Below, piece after piece: positions 16,770 to 25,629 of a stretch of DNA of 64,000 bases. Both the position numbers and the translations under genes were made by a program. Under the pieces are notes generated by a model that saw nothing but the letters and a program-made list of their open reading frames with translations, made no database searches and had not been told where the DNA came from. Source of the stretch: Salinirubrum litoreum (GTDB lineage: Archaea > Halobacteriota > Halobacteria > Halobacteriales > Haloferacaceae); assembly GCF_020567425.1 (NCBI RefSeq), contig NZ_JAJCVJ010000003.1, positions 62,001 to 126,000 of the forward strand, given 5' to 3'. The number at the start of each line of letters is the position of its first letter. Positions within the stretch are counted from its first letter, which is position 1.

Positions 16770-17603
16770 TCAGAAGTCGATCTCTTTGAACTCCTGTGCC
16801 TGATTCTGGATCGCCTCCTCGGTCGGGAGTCGTTCGATACTCGACGCGCCGAAGAAGCCGACGACGCCCTCGGTGTTGTTCAGGACGTACTCGGCGTCGT
16901 CCGGCCACGCGATGGGGCCACCGTGACAGATGACCAGCACGTCTTCGTTCACTGCTTTCGCGGCGTCGTGGTGTGCCTGCACGCGCGCTGCGGCGGTCTC
17001 CAGGTCGAGCGAGGTCTCCGCACCGATGTCGCCGGAGGTCGTCAGCCCCATGTGCGAGACGATCACGTCCGCGCCGGCCTCGGCCATCTCCTCGGCTTGC
17101 GCCTCGCTGAAGACGTACGGACAGGTCAACATTCCCTGTTCGCTCGCCTCCCGGATCATCTCGACCTCCTTGTCGTAGCCCATCCCGGTCTCTTCGAGGT
17201 TCTGGCGGAACCCGCTGTCCTCGTCGATCAGGCCGACCGTCGGGAAGTTCTGGACGCCCGAGAAGCCCCGGCGCTGCAGATCCTCGATAAAGACGTCCAT
17301 CTGTCGGAAGGGGTCCGTGCCGTTCACGCCCGCGAGGACGGGTGTGTCCTCGACGACCGGAAGGACCTCGTGACCCATCTCGACGACGATCTCGTTGGCG
17401 TCGCCGTAGGGCAACAGCCCTGCCAGCGACCCCCGGCCGTTCATCCGGTAGCGCCCGGAGTTGTAGATGATGAGCAGGTCGACGCCGCCGCGTTCGGCGA
17501 ACTTCGCCGAGATACCGGTGCCCGCGCCCGCCCCGATGATCGGCTCGCCCGATTCCACCGTCGCCCTGAGTCGCGCGAGCGACTCGTCGCGTGTGAACTC
17601 CAT
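16770..17603 (-). CDS. Phosphoenolpyruvate hydrolase-like TIM-barrel protein
   Basis: A 277-residue TIM-barrel protein of the PEP-hydrolase/PEP-mutase-related family, homologous to the C-terminal domain of plant Tm-1. Landmarks are PIIGAGAGTGISAKFAERGG, DLLIIYNSGRYRMNGRGSLA, PVLAGVNGTDPF, GVQNFPTVGLIDEDSGFRQN and DVIVSHMGLTTSGDIGA. The start MEFTRDESLARL was chosen because family members begin at this point; the frame is open 38 codons further. Its natural partner, the Tm-1-like N-terminal protein, is 1.6 kb away on the same strand. The substrate in vivo is unknown. Confidence 0.85.
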   Translation of the reverse strand: MEFTRDESLARLRATVESGEPIIGAGAGTGISAKFAERGGVDLLIIYNSGRYRMNGRGSLAGLLPYGDANEIVVEMGHEVLPVVEDTPVLAGVNGTDPFRQMDVFIEDLQRRGFSGVQNFPTVGLIDEDSGFRQNLEETGMGYDKEVEMIREASEQGMLTCPYVFSEAQAEEMAEAGADVIVSHMGLTTSGDIGAETSLDLETAAARVQAHHDAAKAVNEDVLVICHGGPIAWPDDAEYVLNNTEGVVGFFGASSIERLPTEEAIQNQAQEFKEIDF

Positions 17604-18119
17604 GGTCCAGTGACCTGTTCGAGAGACTGTGGCTTGTAGCTTCACCCGGGTCGGCGTCGGCTGCGCAGGTCGGCCGTCTTCGGTACGCTCCACAGAGGGA
17701 GCGACCGCTCGGTTCACCGGAGTCGCCGGACCACCTGACGCAATAGAACGACAACCGTGACATGAGAATAGACAAACGTAGAAAGATAAGCTGTCTTTAG
17801 CGTCAGTCTGTTCACTGTGCTATTTATCAACGTATTTCATCTATTTCCAGTATATCGTCTTACATTCGTAGAACTCGCCGAAAGTTCGTGTGTATATTCG
17901 CAAAAAACTGTTCAGACATCAGTATAGTTTATTTCTATTCGAGAATATGAACCTGATTTTCGAACGTCCCAACCGACATAGTCCCACAACGTCAACTGCC
18001 CTGTGATCCAAATCGAGAGTCGGACGAGAGTCTGGCGGACGACAGATTGCGTCGTCAGTCCCCCCGTAGGACGGCAAACGGTAAAGGGGTGGGGGACGGA
18101 CGAAAGCGCAGAGACCGGC
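17604..18119. other. 516-base intergenic region with an AT-rich core
   Basis: I see no gene here. The core 17761-17940 has 64 G/C in 180 bases (about 36 percent), far below the neighbouring genes. It contains several TATA-like stretches (CTATTTATC, AGTATAGTTTATT). It separates the divergent PEP-hydrolase-like gene and the first rdfA gene, so it may hold both promoters, a protein-binding region, or the scar of a lost element. Confidence 0.6.
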
Positions 18120-18779
18120 ATGGGAGAGGACTACTGCTGTAAGGTCGACCGGGTCGTCGACGAGTACGACCTCCGGGCGCCGCGCCAGTTCGACGGCGAC
18201 CACGACGAGTATCTCGTGGCCAAGTGGACCGGGACGGGGCGGCAGGAACCGACCGGCGTCCGGCCGCTCACGGCCTGGTTGAACAAACAGATCCTGCGGA
18301 CGGTCTACCGAAGACACGACCGCTCGGACACGGACGTCCGCATCGACGCCGAGTACGAGGCGGTCGTCGGCGACGACGTGGCCGCCCACGAACGGGCAGC
18401 CGTCGTCGCCGACCTGGAGGCGGACGGCATCGACCCCGAGGTGCTCGCGAGCGACTGCATCGGCAAGAGTACGCTCGACCGACATCTAAAGACCTGTCTG
18501 GAAGCCAGCAAAGCCGCCACGAGCGGCGCCACCGACGGGCGGTGGGAAGACGACGCGGTCGCGTACGCCCGTTCGTCGTTCCAAGACCGCGTCGAGACCG
18601 CACTGGCGTCGTTGGACGACGACGACCGACTCCCGGGTGCGGCCGACGCAGAACTGACGACGCCGATTCTGCTCGGGTGTCCACAGTGTGCGACGCGGGT
18701 CAAACTCGACACCGCCCTCGACCGGGGGTACGTCTGTGCCGACCACCTCGGGGCGAGTCCCGACCAGTCGGGAGAGTGA
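18120..18779 (+). CDS. rdfA: RdfA-family protein, copy 1
   Basis: A 219-residue protein of the haloarchaeal rod-determining-factor RdfA family, named from Haloferax volcanii work on rod versus disk cell shape. The opening CKVDRVVDEYDL is shared with copy 2 (SKVGRVIAEYDL at 34349). So are a W-x-G-x-GR motif, an RPLTAWLNKQIL helix, EYEAVVGDD and a THL-like DRHLKTCL stretch. The C-terminus has a zinc-ribbon-like CPQC...CADH. No catalytic motif is visible. It is followed 170 bases later by an ASRP gene on the same strand, the same order as in the second module. Confidence 0.78.
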   Translation: MGEDYCCKVDRVVDEYDLRAPRQFDGDHDEYLVAKWTGTGRQEPTGVRPLTAWLNKQILRTVYRRHDRSDTDVRIDAEYEAVVGDDVAAHERAAVVADLEADGIDPEVLASDCIGKSTLDRHLKTCLEASKAATSGATDGRWEDDAVAYARSSFQDRVETALASLDDDDRLPGAADAELTTPILLGCPQCATRVKLDTALDRGYVCADHLGASPDQSGE

Positions 18780-18910
18780 GGCTGGTGGGGTACTCGGACG
18801 GGTACGTATCGTCGCCACGGTAGACGAGTGAGCGGCGTCACCGAATCGACCTGCCGTGAGCGCAGAGACACAGTCGCTCGCGCACGGCCATCCTCCCCGA
18901 TCGACGAGGG

Positions 18911-18920
18911 ACATTTATAC
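18911..18920 (+). promoter_or_regulatory. TATA-like box of ASRP copy 1
   Basis: ACATTTATAC lies 30-39 bases before the ATG at 18950. It indicates that ASRP copy 1 can be transcribed from its own promoter within the rdfA-ASRP interval, and it supports that ATG over one 18 bases upstream. Confidence 0.5.
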
Positions 18921-18949
18921 CGCCGTACTCCGTGGCTGTCGACACGCAC

Positions 18950-20776
18950 ATGTGGCACCTCGACATCCGGAACGTCGCCGGGATTCGGGCCGGAACGACC
19001 GAACTCCACCCCGGGACGAACGCCGTGCAGGCCGGCAACTGGCAGGGCAAGACCTCGCTGGTGACGGCTCTCAGGACCGTGCTGGGCGGGGAGGTCACGC
19101 CGAATGTCCTGACCGACGGCGAGACGCAGGGCCACGTGAGACTCACGACCGACGGGGGCGAGACGTACGAGGTGGACCTGCGTGCGACCGACGACGGCGT
19201 CGCCCGGGGCGGCGAGACGTACCTCACCGAGCGGCCGAACCGGATCTGTGCTGAACTGTTCGCCTTCTTCGACGAACACAATGAGATCCGTCGGGCAGTC
19301 AGAGCGGGCGAGGACCTCACACCGCTGCTGACGCGGCCCCTCGACGCCGAAGACCTGGACGCACAGGTCGCGGAACTGAGAGCCGAGCGCCGCCGTGCGG
19401 AGAGCGAACTGGACCGCGTGACCGAAGCGACCGCGGAACTCCGAAAGGAACGGTCACGCGCCGAGCGACTGGAGCGGGAGTTGTCGGGAAAGCGGGCCGA
19501 ACTGGCCGATCTGGACGACGAAGGAGGAGAAACTAGCGACCCGGACGCACGCGAGGCACTCGAGGAAGCGCGGACCTCCTCCGAACGCACACAGCAACGG
19601 ATCGACCGACAGGAACGACAGGTCGAGTCCATCGAATCGGAACTGGCCGAGAAACGCGCCGAGGTGGCGGAGATCGAGGTCGACGAGGAACCGGACCTTC
19701 GGGAGCGACTCGCGGCAAAGCGCGACCGCCTCTCGACGCTCGAACGAGAGACCGACACGCTTCAGACCCTGTACAACGCGAACAGACAGGTTCTCGACCG
19801 TGACCAACTGGACCTCGTCTCAGAGATCGACCGGCAGGTGACCGGTGACGTGGTGAGTTGCTGGGTCTGTGACACCGAGACCACCCGCGAAGCGGTCGAA
19901 TCACGGCTCGCCGATCTCGCCGAGGTCGTCGCCGACCGGCGTGAGCGAGCAACCGAACTCCGCGAGGAGACGGAAGCCCTCGAAGCGCGCCGCGATAGAA
20001 TCGAGGAACGACGTGACCGCCGTGCCGAACTGGAGCGTCAGATCTCGACGCTGCAGTCCCGACTGGACGAACGTCAGGCGGATCTCGCGGCGAGTCGCGA
20101 GCGACGCGAAGAACTCGAAGCCGATATCGAGGCCCTCGAAGCGGCCGTCGAGACGACCGACGAGCGTCGCCAGACGCTGGAGGCGGACGTCGTTCGACTC
20201 GAGACGAAACTGGAGACCGTCAACGACCGGATCGCAGAGTTAGAGCGACAGGCGGACGAGCGAACGGCCATCGAAGCGCGGATCGACCGACTCGGCACCG
20301 AGATCGAATCGCTCCGCTCGCGGCGTGAACGAACCATCGAAGCCGCACGGAGTGCGTTCGACACGGCACTCGAGGACGTCGTAGACGCCTTCGAGCCGAG
20401 TTTCGAGACCGCACGGCTGGACCGACACACCGACCCCGACACGGGGCGGACCGAGAAACTGGAACTGGTCGTCGCGCGGGACGGCCGCGAGATCTCCGTG
20501 GAACGGCTCTCGGAGGGAGAGGTCGAACTACTCGGGTTCATCGCCGCACTCGCCGGTTACGAGGCGTTCGACGTGGCCGAGCAGGTCCCGTGTCTACTGC
20601 TCGACGAACTCGGCGGCCTCGACAGCGACCACGTCCACACGCTCGTCGAGTATCTGACTGACCGGACCGAGTTCCTTGTGACGACTGCTTACCCCGAGGC
20701 TGGCGTGTTCGACGGCCACACTGTCTCCCCGGACGAGTGGGCAGTCGTCTCGGATACCGAGGAGACGGTCGCCTGA
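18950..20776 (+). CDS. Archaea-specific SMC-related protein (ASRP), copy 1
   Basis: A 608-residue SMC/Rad50-like protein. The N-terminal head half has a P-loop-like GNWQGKTS (29-36). Two Arg/Glu-rich coiled-coil arms follow, joined by a CWVC zinc-hook motif at 304-307, almost exactly mid-protein. The C-terminal head half has an LSEGE signature (520-524) and Walker B CLLLDELGGLD with D552 and E553. Lys34 and Glu553 suggest a working ATPase, although the P-loop lacks the usual first glycines. Arms are far shorter than in true SMC. It lies directly after rdfA copy 1, so a joint role on DNA or chromosome-linked cell shape is inferred. Confidence 0.82.
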   Translation: MWHLDIRNVAGIRAGTTELHPGTNAVQAGNWQGKTSLVTALRTVLGGEVTPNVLTDGETQGHVRLTTDGGETYEVDLRATDDGVARGGETYLTERPNRICAELFAFFDEHNEIRRAVRAGEDLTPLLTRPLDAEDLDAQVAELRAERRRAESELDRVTEATAELRKERSRAERLERELSGKRAELADLDDEGGETSDPDAREALEEARTSSERTQQRIDRQERQVESIESELAEKRAEVAEIEVDEEPDLRERLAAKRDRLSTLERETDTLQTLYNANRQVLDRDQLDLVSEIDRQVTGDVVSCWVCDTETTREAVESRLADLAEVVADRRERATELREETEALEARRDRIEERRDRRAELERQISTLQSRLDERQADLAASRERREELEADIEALEAAVETTDERRQTLEADVVRLETKLETVNDRIAELERQADERTAIEARIDRLGTEIESLRSRRERTIEAARSAFDTALEDVVDAFEPSFETARLDRHTDPDTGRTEKLELVVARDGREISVERLSEGEVELLGFIAALAGYEAFDVAEQVPCLLLDELGGLDSDHVHTLVEYLTDRTEFLVTTAYPEAGVFDGHTVSPDEWAVVSDTEETVA

Positions 20777-20848
20777 CCGGGGCGATCTCTCGTCCTCGAG
20801 GGCCACCCCGAGGCGTACTGCTTTGTAGCTGGTTGCCCGACTGTGGCT

Positions 20849-21544
20849 ATGACACAGCGAGTACCGGGCACTTTCTCGATCGCGGTGCGTGACCGGGCGA
20901 CGAACACCTACGGGGCGGCCGTCACCACCGGCACGGTCGCCGTCGGCGCGACGTGTCCGTACGTCAGCGACAGCGCCGCAGTCGTCACACAGTCGTACAC
21001 GAACGCACGCTACGGGCGCGAAGGCGTCTCCCGTGCCGACGACGGCGAATCGCTGGAGACGGTACTCACCGATTTGGTGAGCGAGGACGAGTACGACGCG
21101 TATCGACAGGTCCACGGCGTCGGCGCGACCAGCGACTACGCGTTCACCGGCGACGCCTGTGTCCCGTGGTGTGGGAGTCGCATCGGCGACGACTACACGG
21201 TCGCAGGGAACATGCTCGCAGGGGCCGAGGTCCTCGAGGCGACGGCGACAGCCTACGAGACTGCGACGGGCGACGTGCCGGACCGACTGGTCTCGGCACT
21301 CGAAGCCGGAACCGCCGCCGGCGGCGACGACCGTGGCGAACTCAGCGCGGCACTGCTCGTCGCCGCCCCGGAGTCGCGGTTCTCTCACAACCTCAGAGTC
21401 GACTACTCGGAGACGCCCGTCTCCGACCTCCGTGGCCTCCTGACCGCTGCACGCGGTGAGGGTGACCGACTGCAGGCGGGGGCCGACGACGCCTTCGACG
21501 GCGACTACCCCCCGGAGATACTGGCGTTCGACGTCAAGTACTGA
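20849..21544 (+). CDS. DUF1028 family protein
   Basis: A 231-residue protein of the DUF1028 family, which adopts an N-terminal-nucleophile-hydrolase-like fold. It begins MTQRVPGTFSIAVRDRAT and contains AAVTTGTVAVGATCPYV, TGDACVPWCGSRIGDDYTVAGNML and DLRVDYSETPVSDL-type blocks. Members are often found near peptide transporters and amidohydrolases, matching the adjacent Dpp importer. The substrate is unproven. The ATG at 20849 was preferred to a GTG two codons earlier. Confidence 0.82.
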   Translation: MTQRVPGTFSIAVRDRATNTYGAAVTTGTVAVGATCPYVSDSAAVVTQSYTNARYGREGVSRADDGESLETVLTDLVSEDEYDAYRQVHGVGATSDYAFTGDACVPWCGSRIGDDYTVAGNMLAGAEVLEATATAYETATGDVPDRLVSALEAGTAAGGDDRGELSAALLVAAPESRFSHNLRVDYSETPVSDLRGLLTAARGEGDRLQAGADDAFDGDYPPEILAFDVKY

Positions 21545-21624
21545 GGCCCGACGTAGAGCGCTGAGCGTGACGACACGTCGACGCGATTGCGTCCGTAAAC
21601 CGACGGACGGCGAGAGCGAGCAGG

Positions 21625-23760
21625 TCAGTCCGACTCGGCCTCGCCTGCCTGCGGGTCCGCCCGGTCGATGAACGAGTCGCGCTCGCTCATCTCCTCGGCG
21701 GAGAGGTGACACGAGATGTGGTGGCCGTCGCCCATGTCTTCGAGCGCCGGCACGTCCGTCTCGCACACCCCGCCGATCTTCTTCGGACACCGTGTCTGGA
21801 ACGGACAGCCACTCGGCGGGTCGATCGGCGACGGGACGCTCCCCTCCAGGAGGATCCGGTCGGGTCGCCGGCGTGGGTTCGCCGCCGGCACTGCCGAGAG
21901 CAGGCTCTCGGTGTACGGGTGGAACGGCGGCGAGAACACCTGATCGACCGTCCCGAACTCGGCGATCTGGCCGAGGTACATCACCGCGACCCGGTCACAG
22001 CTGTGCCGCACGACGCCGATGTTGTGCGAGATGAACAAGTACGCGAGTCCACGCTCGGCCTGGATGTCGTTGAGCAGGTTCAGGATCTGTGCCTGCACGC
22101 TCACGTCGAGTGCCGAGACCGGTTCGTCACAGACGATGAGTTTCGGTTCGACGGCCAGTGCGTGGGCGATGGCGACGCGCTGTTGCTGTCCGCCGGAGAA
22201 CTCGTGGGGGTACTTCGAGGCGGCCTCCGCCGAGAGGCCGACGCGTTCGAGCAGTTCGCCGACCCGTCGTCGCTTCTCCTCGCCGGTGGCGATGCCGTGT
22301 TTCTCCATCGCCCGGCCGACGATGCGACCGACCGTCTTGCGAGGGTTGAGCGAACTCCCCGGGTCCTGGAAGATCATCTGCATCTCGCGGCGGAGACTCC
22401 GGACCTCGGTGTCGTCGAGTTCGTGTAACGGTTGGCCTTCGAAGTACACTTCGCCAGCGGTCGGTTCGATGAGTCGAAGCGCAGTCCGAGCGACTGTCGA
22501 CTTGCCACAGCCTGACTCGCCGACGAGTCCGACCGTCTCGCCGGGGTAGACGTCGAAGTCGATGCCGTCGACCGCTTTGACGTACCGGCGTTCGATGGTC
22601 GGCAGCCCCCCGTCGCTCCGCGTGAGGGTGATGTTCCCGAAGGTACCGTCGCCGGCCGCGAAGTGCTTCTTCAGGCCCCGCACCTCGAACAGCGGGTCGC
22701 CACTCCGGTCGACGCCGCCGCGCCCGCCGGCGCGGTCGGGTGTCGCGGCCTCCGAGAGGTCGAGGTCCGCGGCGTGGAGACAGGCCGCACGCGACTCGTC
22801 GCCGTCGACGCTCTCGAGGGGCGGGTCGCCACCGGTCCGACACGCCTCGGTGGCGTGCGGACACCGAGGGGCGAAGTTACAGCCCGCGGGAAGCGCCGAC
22901 AGATCCGGCATCGACCCCGCGAGCGTCGGGAGTTCGTCGTAGGTCGTCTCGACCTCGGGGATAGAGTCGATGAGCGCCCGCGTGTAGGGGTGGCGCGGCC
23001 GGTCGAACAGGTCACGCAGCGGCGCCGTCTCCACGAGGTTCCCGGCGTACATGACGCCGACGTGGTCACACGTCTGTGCGACGACCCCGAGGTTGTGCGT
23101 GATCATCAGGACCGCCGTCCCCTCCCGCTGTTGCATGTCGTTCAGCAGTTCGAGAATCTTCGCCTGCGTCGTCACGTCGAGTGCGGTCGTCGGTTCGTCC
23201 GCGATGATGAGATCCGGCTCACAGGAGAAGCCGATGGCGACGAGGACGCGCTGGCGCATCCCGCCCGAGAACTCGTGGGGGTAGTCGTCGACCCGTTCCT
23301 CCGCGTCGGGGATGCCGACGTCGTCCATCGCCTCGACCGCCTTCATCCGGGCGGCGCTCTTCGAGACACCCTGGTGGCGACGGATGGTCTCGGCGATCTG
23401 CTCGCCGACCGTCATCACCGGGTTCAGCGACGACATCGGATCCTGTGGGATCATCGCGATGCGGTTGCCCCGCACGTCGCGCATCTCCTGGTCCGACAGC
23501 GAGAGTAGGTCTTCCCCGTTGAACAGGACTTCGCCGCCGGTGATCTCTCCCGGCGAGTCGATGAGTCGCATGAGCGACCGCGCCGTCACCGACTTGCCTG
23601 CGCCGGACTCGCCGACGAGGCCCATCGTCTCGCCGTGATCGAGTTCGAAGGACACCTCGTTCGTCGCGACGACGGGACCCTCCTCGGTGCGGAACACCGT
23701 CCGCAGGTCACGCACGTCGAGCAGCGGTCCGTCTTCCGTGGCCTCGGTCCGGTCGCTCAT
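21625..23760 (-). CDS. Dpp/Opp-type ABC importer ATPase, DppD-DppF fusion
   Basis: A 711-residue protein carrying both peptide-importer ATPases in one chain. Domain 1 has [16 protein letters not shown] and ADEPTTALD and ends in the Cys-rich tail [14 protein letters not shown]. Domain 2 has [16 protein letters not shown] and CDEPVSALD and ends in [15 protein letters not shown]. The Cys-rich tails in this family can bind a 4Fe-4S cluster. It is the last gene of a four-gene operon and overlaps the permease upstream by 4 bases. The family imports di- and oligopeptides, nickel complexes or related solutes. Confidence 0.92.
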   Translation of the reverse strand: MSDRTEATEDGPLLDVRDLRTVFRTEEGPVVATNEVSFELDHGETMGLVGESGAGKSVTARSLMRLIDSPGEITGGEVLFNGEDLLSLSDQEMRDVRGNRIAMIPQDPMSSLNPVMTVGEQIAETIRRHQGVSKSAARMKAVEAMDDVGIPDAEERVDDYPHEFSGGMRQRVLVAIGFSCEPDLIIADEPTTALDVTTQAKILELLNDMQQREGTAVLMITHNLGVVAQTCDHVGVMYAGNLVETAPLRDLFDRPRHPYTRALIDSIPEVETTYDELPTLAGSMPDLSALPAGCNFAPRCPHATEACRTGGDPPLESVDGDESRAACLHAADLDLSEAATPDRAGGRGGVDRSGDPLFEVRGLKKHFAAGDGTFGNITLTRSDGGLPTIERRYVKAVDGIDFDVYPGETVGLVGESGCGKSTVARTALRLIEPTAGEVYFEGQPLHELDDTEVRSLRREMQMIFQDPGSSLNPRKTVGRIVGRAMEKHGIATGEEKRRRVGELLERVGLSAEAASKYPHEFSGGQQQRVAIAHALAVEPKLIVCDEPVSALDVSVQAQILNLLNDIQAERGLAYLFISHNIGVVRHSCDRVAVMYLGQIAEFGTVDQVFSPPFHPYTESLLSAVPAANPRRRPDRILLEGSVPSPIDPPSGCPFQTRCPKKIGGVCETDVPALEDMGDGHHISCHLSAEEMSERDSFIDRADPQAGEAESD

Positions 23761-24659
23761 TCGATCGCCTCCACCTTCGGATCGAGAACGTCGCGCAGGC
23801 CGTCACCGAGCATGTTGAAGCCGACCACGGCGATACCGATAGCCAGTGCCGGGAACAGCAACATCCACGGGGCGGTCTCCATGAACCCCCGACCGGTGTT
23901 GATCATCAAGCCCCACGACGGTCGTGGGGGCTGTGCGCCGAGCCCCAGGAACGAGAGACTCGCCTCCGCGAGAATGGCGAAGGAGATGTTGAGCGATCCC
24001 TGGACAAGCATCGGCGCGGTGCAGTTGGGGAACACCTCGCTGAAGACGATTCGAGAACTGCTCTCGCCGCGTGCGACGGCGGCCTCGACGTACGACTCGT
24101 TGCGTTCGGCGAGTGCCGCACTCCGTGAGACGCGGGCGATGTACGGCGTGTAGACGAACGCCAGCGCGATGATGACGTTACTCAACTCCGGTCCCAGCAC
24201 GACGAGCAGGGTCAGCGCCAGTAACACCGGCGGGAACGCCATCGCGGCGTCCATCAATCGCATCACGAGTTCGTCGGTCAACCCGCCGGCGTAGCCGGCG
24301 ATCACGCCGAGGATGGCACCGACGACGAGCGCTGCCGAGATGGCGCCGAAGCCGACGTACAGAGAGATACGACTCCCCATGACGACCCGGCTGAACACGT
24401 CACGGCCCAGGTCGTCGGTCCCGAACGGGTGGTCGAGCGACGGGGGCTGGCTCCGGTCGGGGATGTTGGTCTCTGCGACCGGATACGGCGCGATGAGCGG
24501 CGCGAAGATCGCGACGAGGACGAGCAGGACCACGATGGTCAGGCCGAGCATCGCCTTCGTGTTGTTCCGGAACTTCCGGACGAACCGACCGATGCGCTCC
24601 CGCTGGGCGTCACTCAGTGTGCCGCCGGTCTCGGGTGCTTCGGGCGTCTCGGCCGCCAT
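23757..24659 (-). CDS. Dpp/Opp-type ABC permease (DppC)
   Basis: A 300-residue permease with six hydrophobic segments. Its N-terminal soluble part runs into FRNNTKAMLGLTIVVLLVL, and the family loop HPFGTDDLGRDVFSRVV is followed by the EAA-type ATPase-contact region (EAAVARGESSSRIVFSEVFP). It overlaps DppB by 1 base and the ATPase by 4 bases, indicating coupled translation. It pairs with DppB at 24659. Confidence 0.92.
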   Translation of the reverse strand: MAAETPEAPETGGTLSDAQRERIGRFVRKFRNNTKAMLGLTIVVLLVLVAIFAPLIAPYPVAETNIPDRSQPPSLDHPFGTDDLGRDVFSRVVMGSRISLYVGFGAISAALVVGAILGVIAGYAGGLTDELVMRLMDAAMAFPPVLLALTLLVVLGPELSNVIIALAFVYTPYIARVSRSAALAERNESYVEAAVARGESSSRIVFSEVFPNCTAPMLVQGSLNISFAILAEASLSFLGLGAQPPRPSWGLMINTGRGFMETAPWMLLFPALAIGIAVVGFNMLGDGLRDVLDPKVEAIE

Positions 24660-25612
24660 CAGTCATCACCTCCGTATCGGATGCGTGGGTCGAAGTAGGC
24701 GTACAACAGGTCGGCCGCGAAGTTCGAGAACATGTATATCAGTGCGACGACGATGATGCACCCCTGGATGAGGGGGATGTCGCGGCTCTGGATGGCGGTC
24801 AGGGTCAGCCGACCGATGCCCGGCCAGAAGAACACCTCCTCCAGGACGACCACGCCGCCGAAGGCGTAGCTGAACTGGAACGCGATGACCGTGATGACCG
24901 GGATGACGGCGTTCTTCAGCGCGTGTCGCAACACGATGATCCGCTGGCTCATTCCCTTGGCCCGGGCGAGGTTGATGTACTCCTCGCCGAGCACCTCGAT
25001 CATCGACGACCGCGTCATCCGCATGATGTACGCGGTCAAGGCGAACCCCATCGCCCCGGCCGGCAACACGAGGTGGGTGAGCGTCGCCACCGGGTCTTCA
25101 CTCGGCGGCACGTAGCCGCCGGTGGGGAAGAAGTTGAACCACACGGCGAACAGGAGGATGAACACCAGCCCCCACAGGAAGATTGGCATCGAGATGCCGA
25201 CGAACGCGAGCATCGACGCCGAGATGTCGGGTGCCTCGTTCTGGTTGACTGCGGCGTACACGCCGAGTGGGATCGAGAGCAACACCGCGACGAGCGTGGC
25301 CGAGACGGCCAGCAACAGCGACCGTGGCAGTCGCTCGGCGACGAGTGCGGCCACCGGTTCGCCGAACCGGAGCGACTCGCCCATGTCCCCCTGGAGCAGG
25401 CCGAACACCCAGTCGAAGTACTGGACGTACAGCGGGCGGTTGAGGCCCAGTTGTGCCTGGAGTGCCTGAAGCGACTCCTCCGTGGCGTTCGGCCCGAGGA
25501 TCAACAGCGCCACGTCGCCGGGGAGGATGTTCGTCACGGCGAAGGCGATCAGCGTGACGAAAAACAGCGTCACGGTCATGAACCCGAGACGGCGCAAGAC
25601 GTAGTTGTACAT
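24659..25612 (-). CDS. Dpp/Opp-type ABC permease (DppB)
   Basis: A 317-residue permease with the DppB opening LRRLGFMTVTLFFVTLIAF and about six membrane segments. Other family landmarks are FGLLQGDMGESLRFGEPV and the EAA motif in EYINLARAKGMSQRIIVLRH. It follows the substrate-binding lipoprotein gene by 17 bases and its stop codon overlaps the DppC start (TGATG). Confidence 0.92.
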   Translation of the reverse strand: MYNYVLRRLGFMTVTLFFVTLIAFAVTNILPGDVALLILGPNATEESLQALQAQLGLNRPLYVQYFDWVFGLLQGDMGESLRFGEPVAALVAERLPRSLLLAVSATLVAVLLSIPLGVYAAVNQNEAPDISASMLAFVGISMPIFLWGLVFILLFAVWFNFFPTGGYVPPSEDPVATLTHLVLPAGAMGFALTAYIMRMTRSSMIEVLGEEYINLARAKGMSQRIIVLRHALKNAVIPVITVIAFQFSYAFGGVVVLEEVFFWPGIGRLTLTAIQSRDIPLIQGCIIVVALIYMFSNFAADLLYAYFDPRIRYGGDD

Positions 25613-25629
25613 CGATGTGAGAGGGGTGT

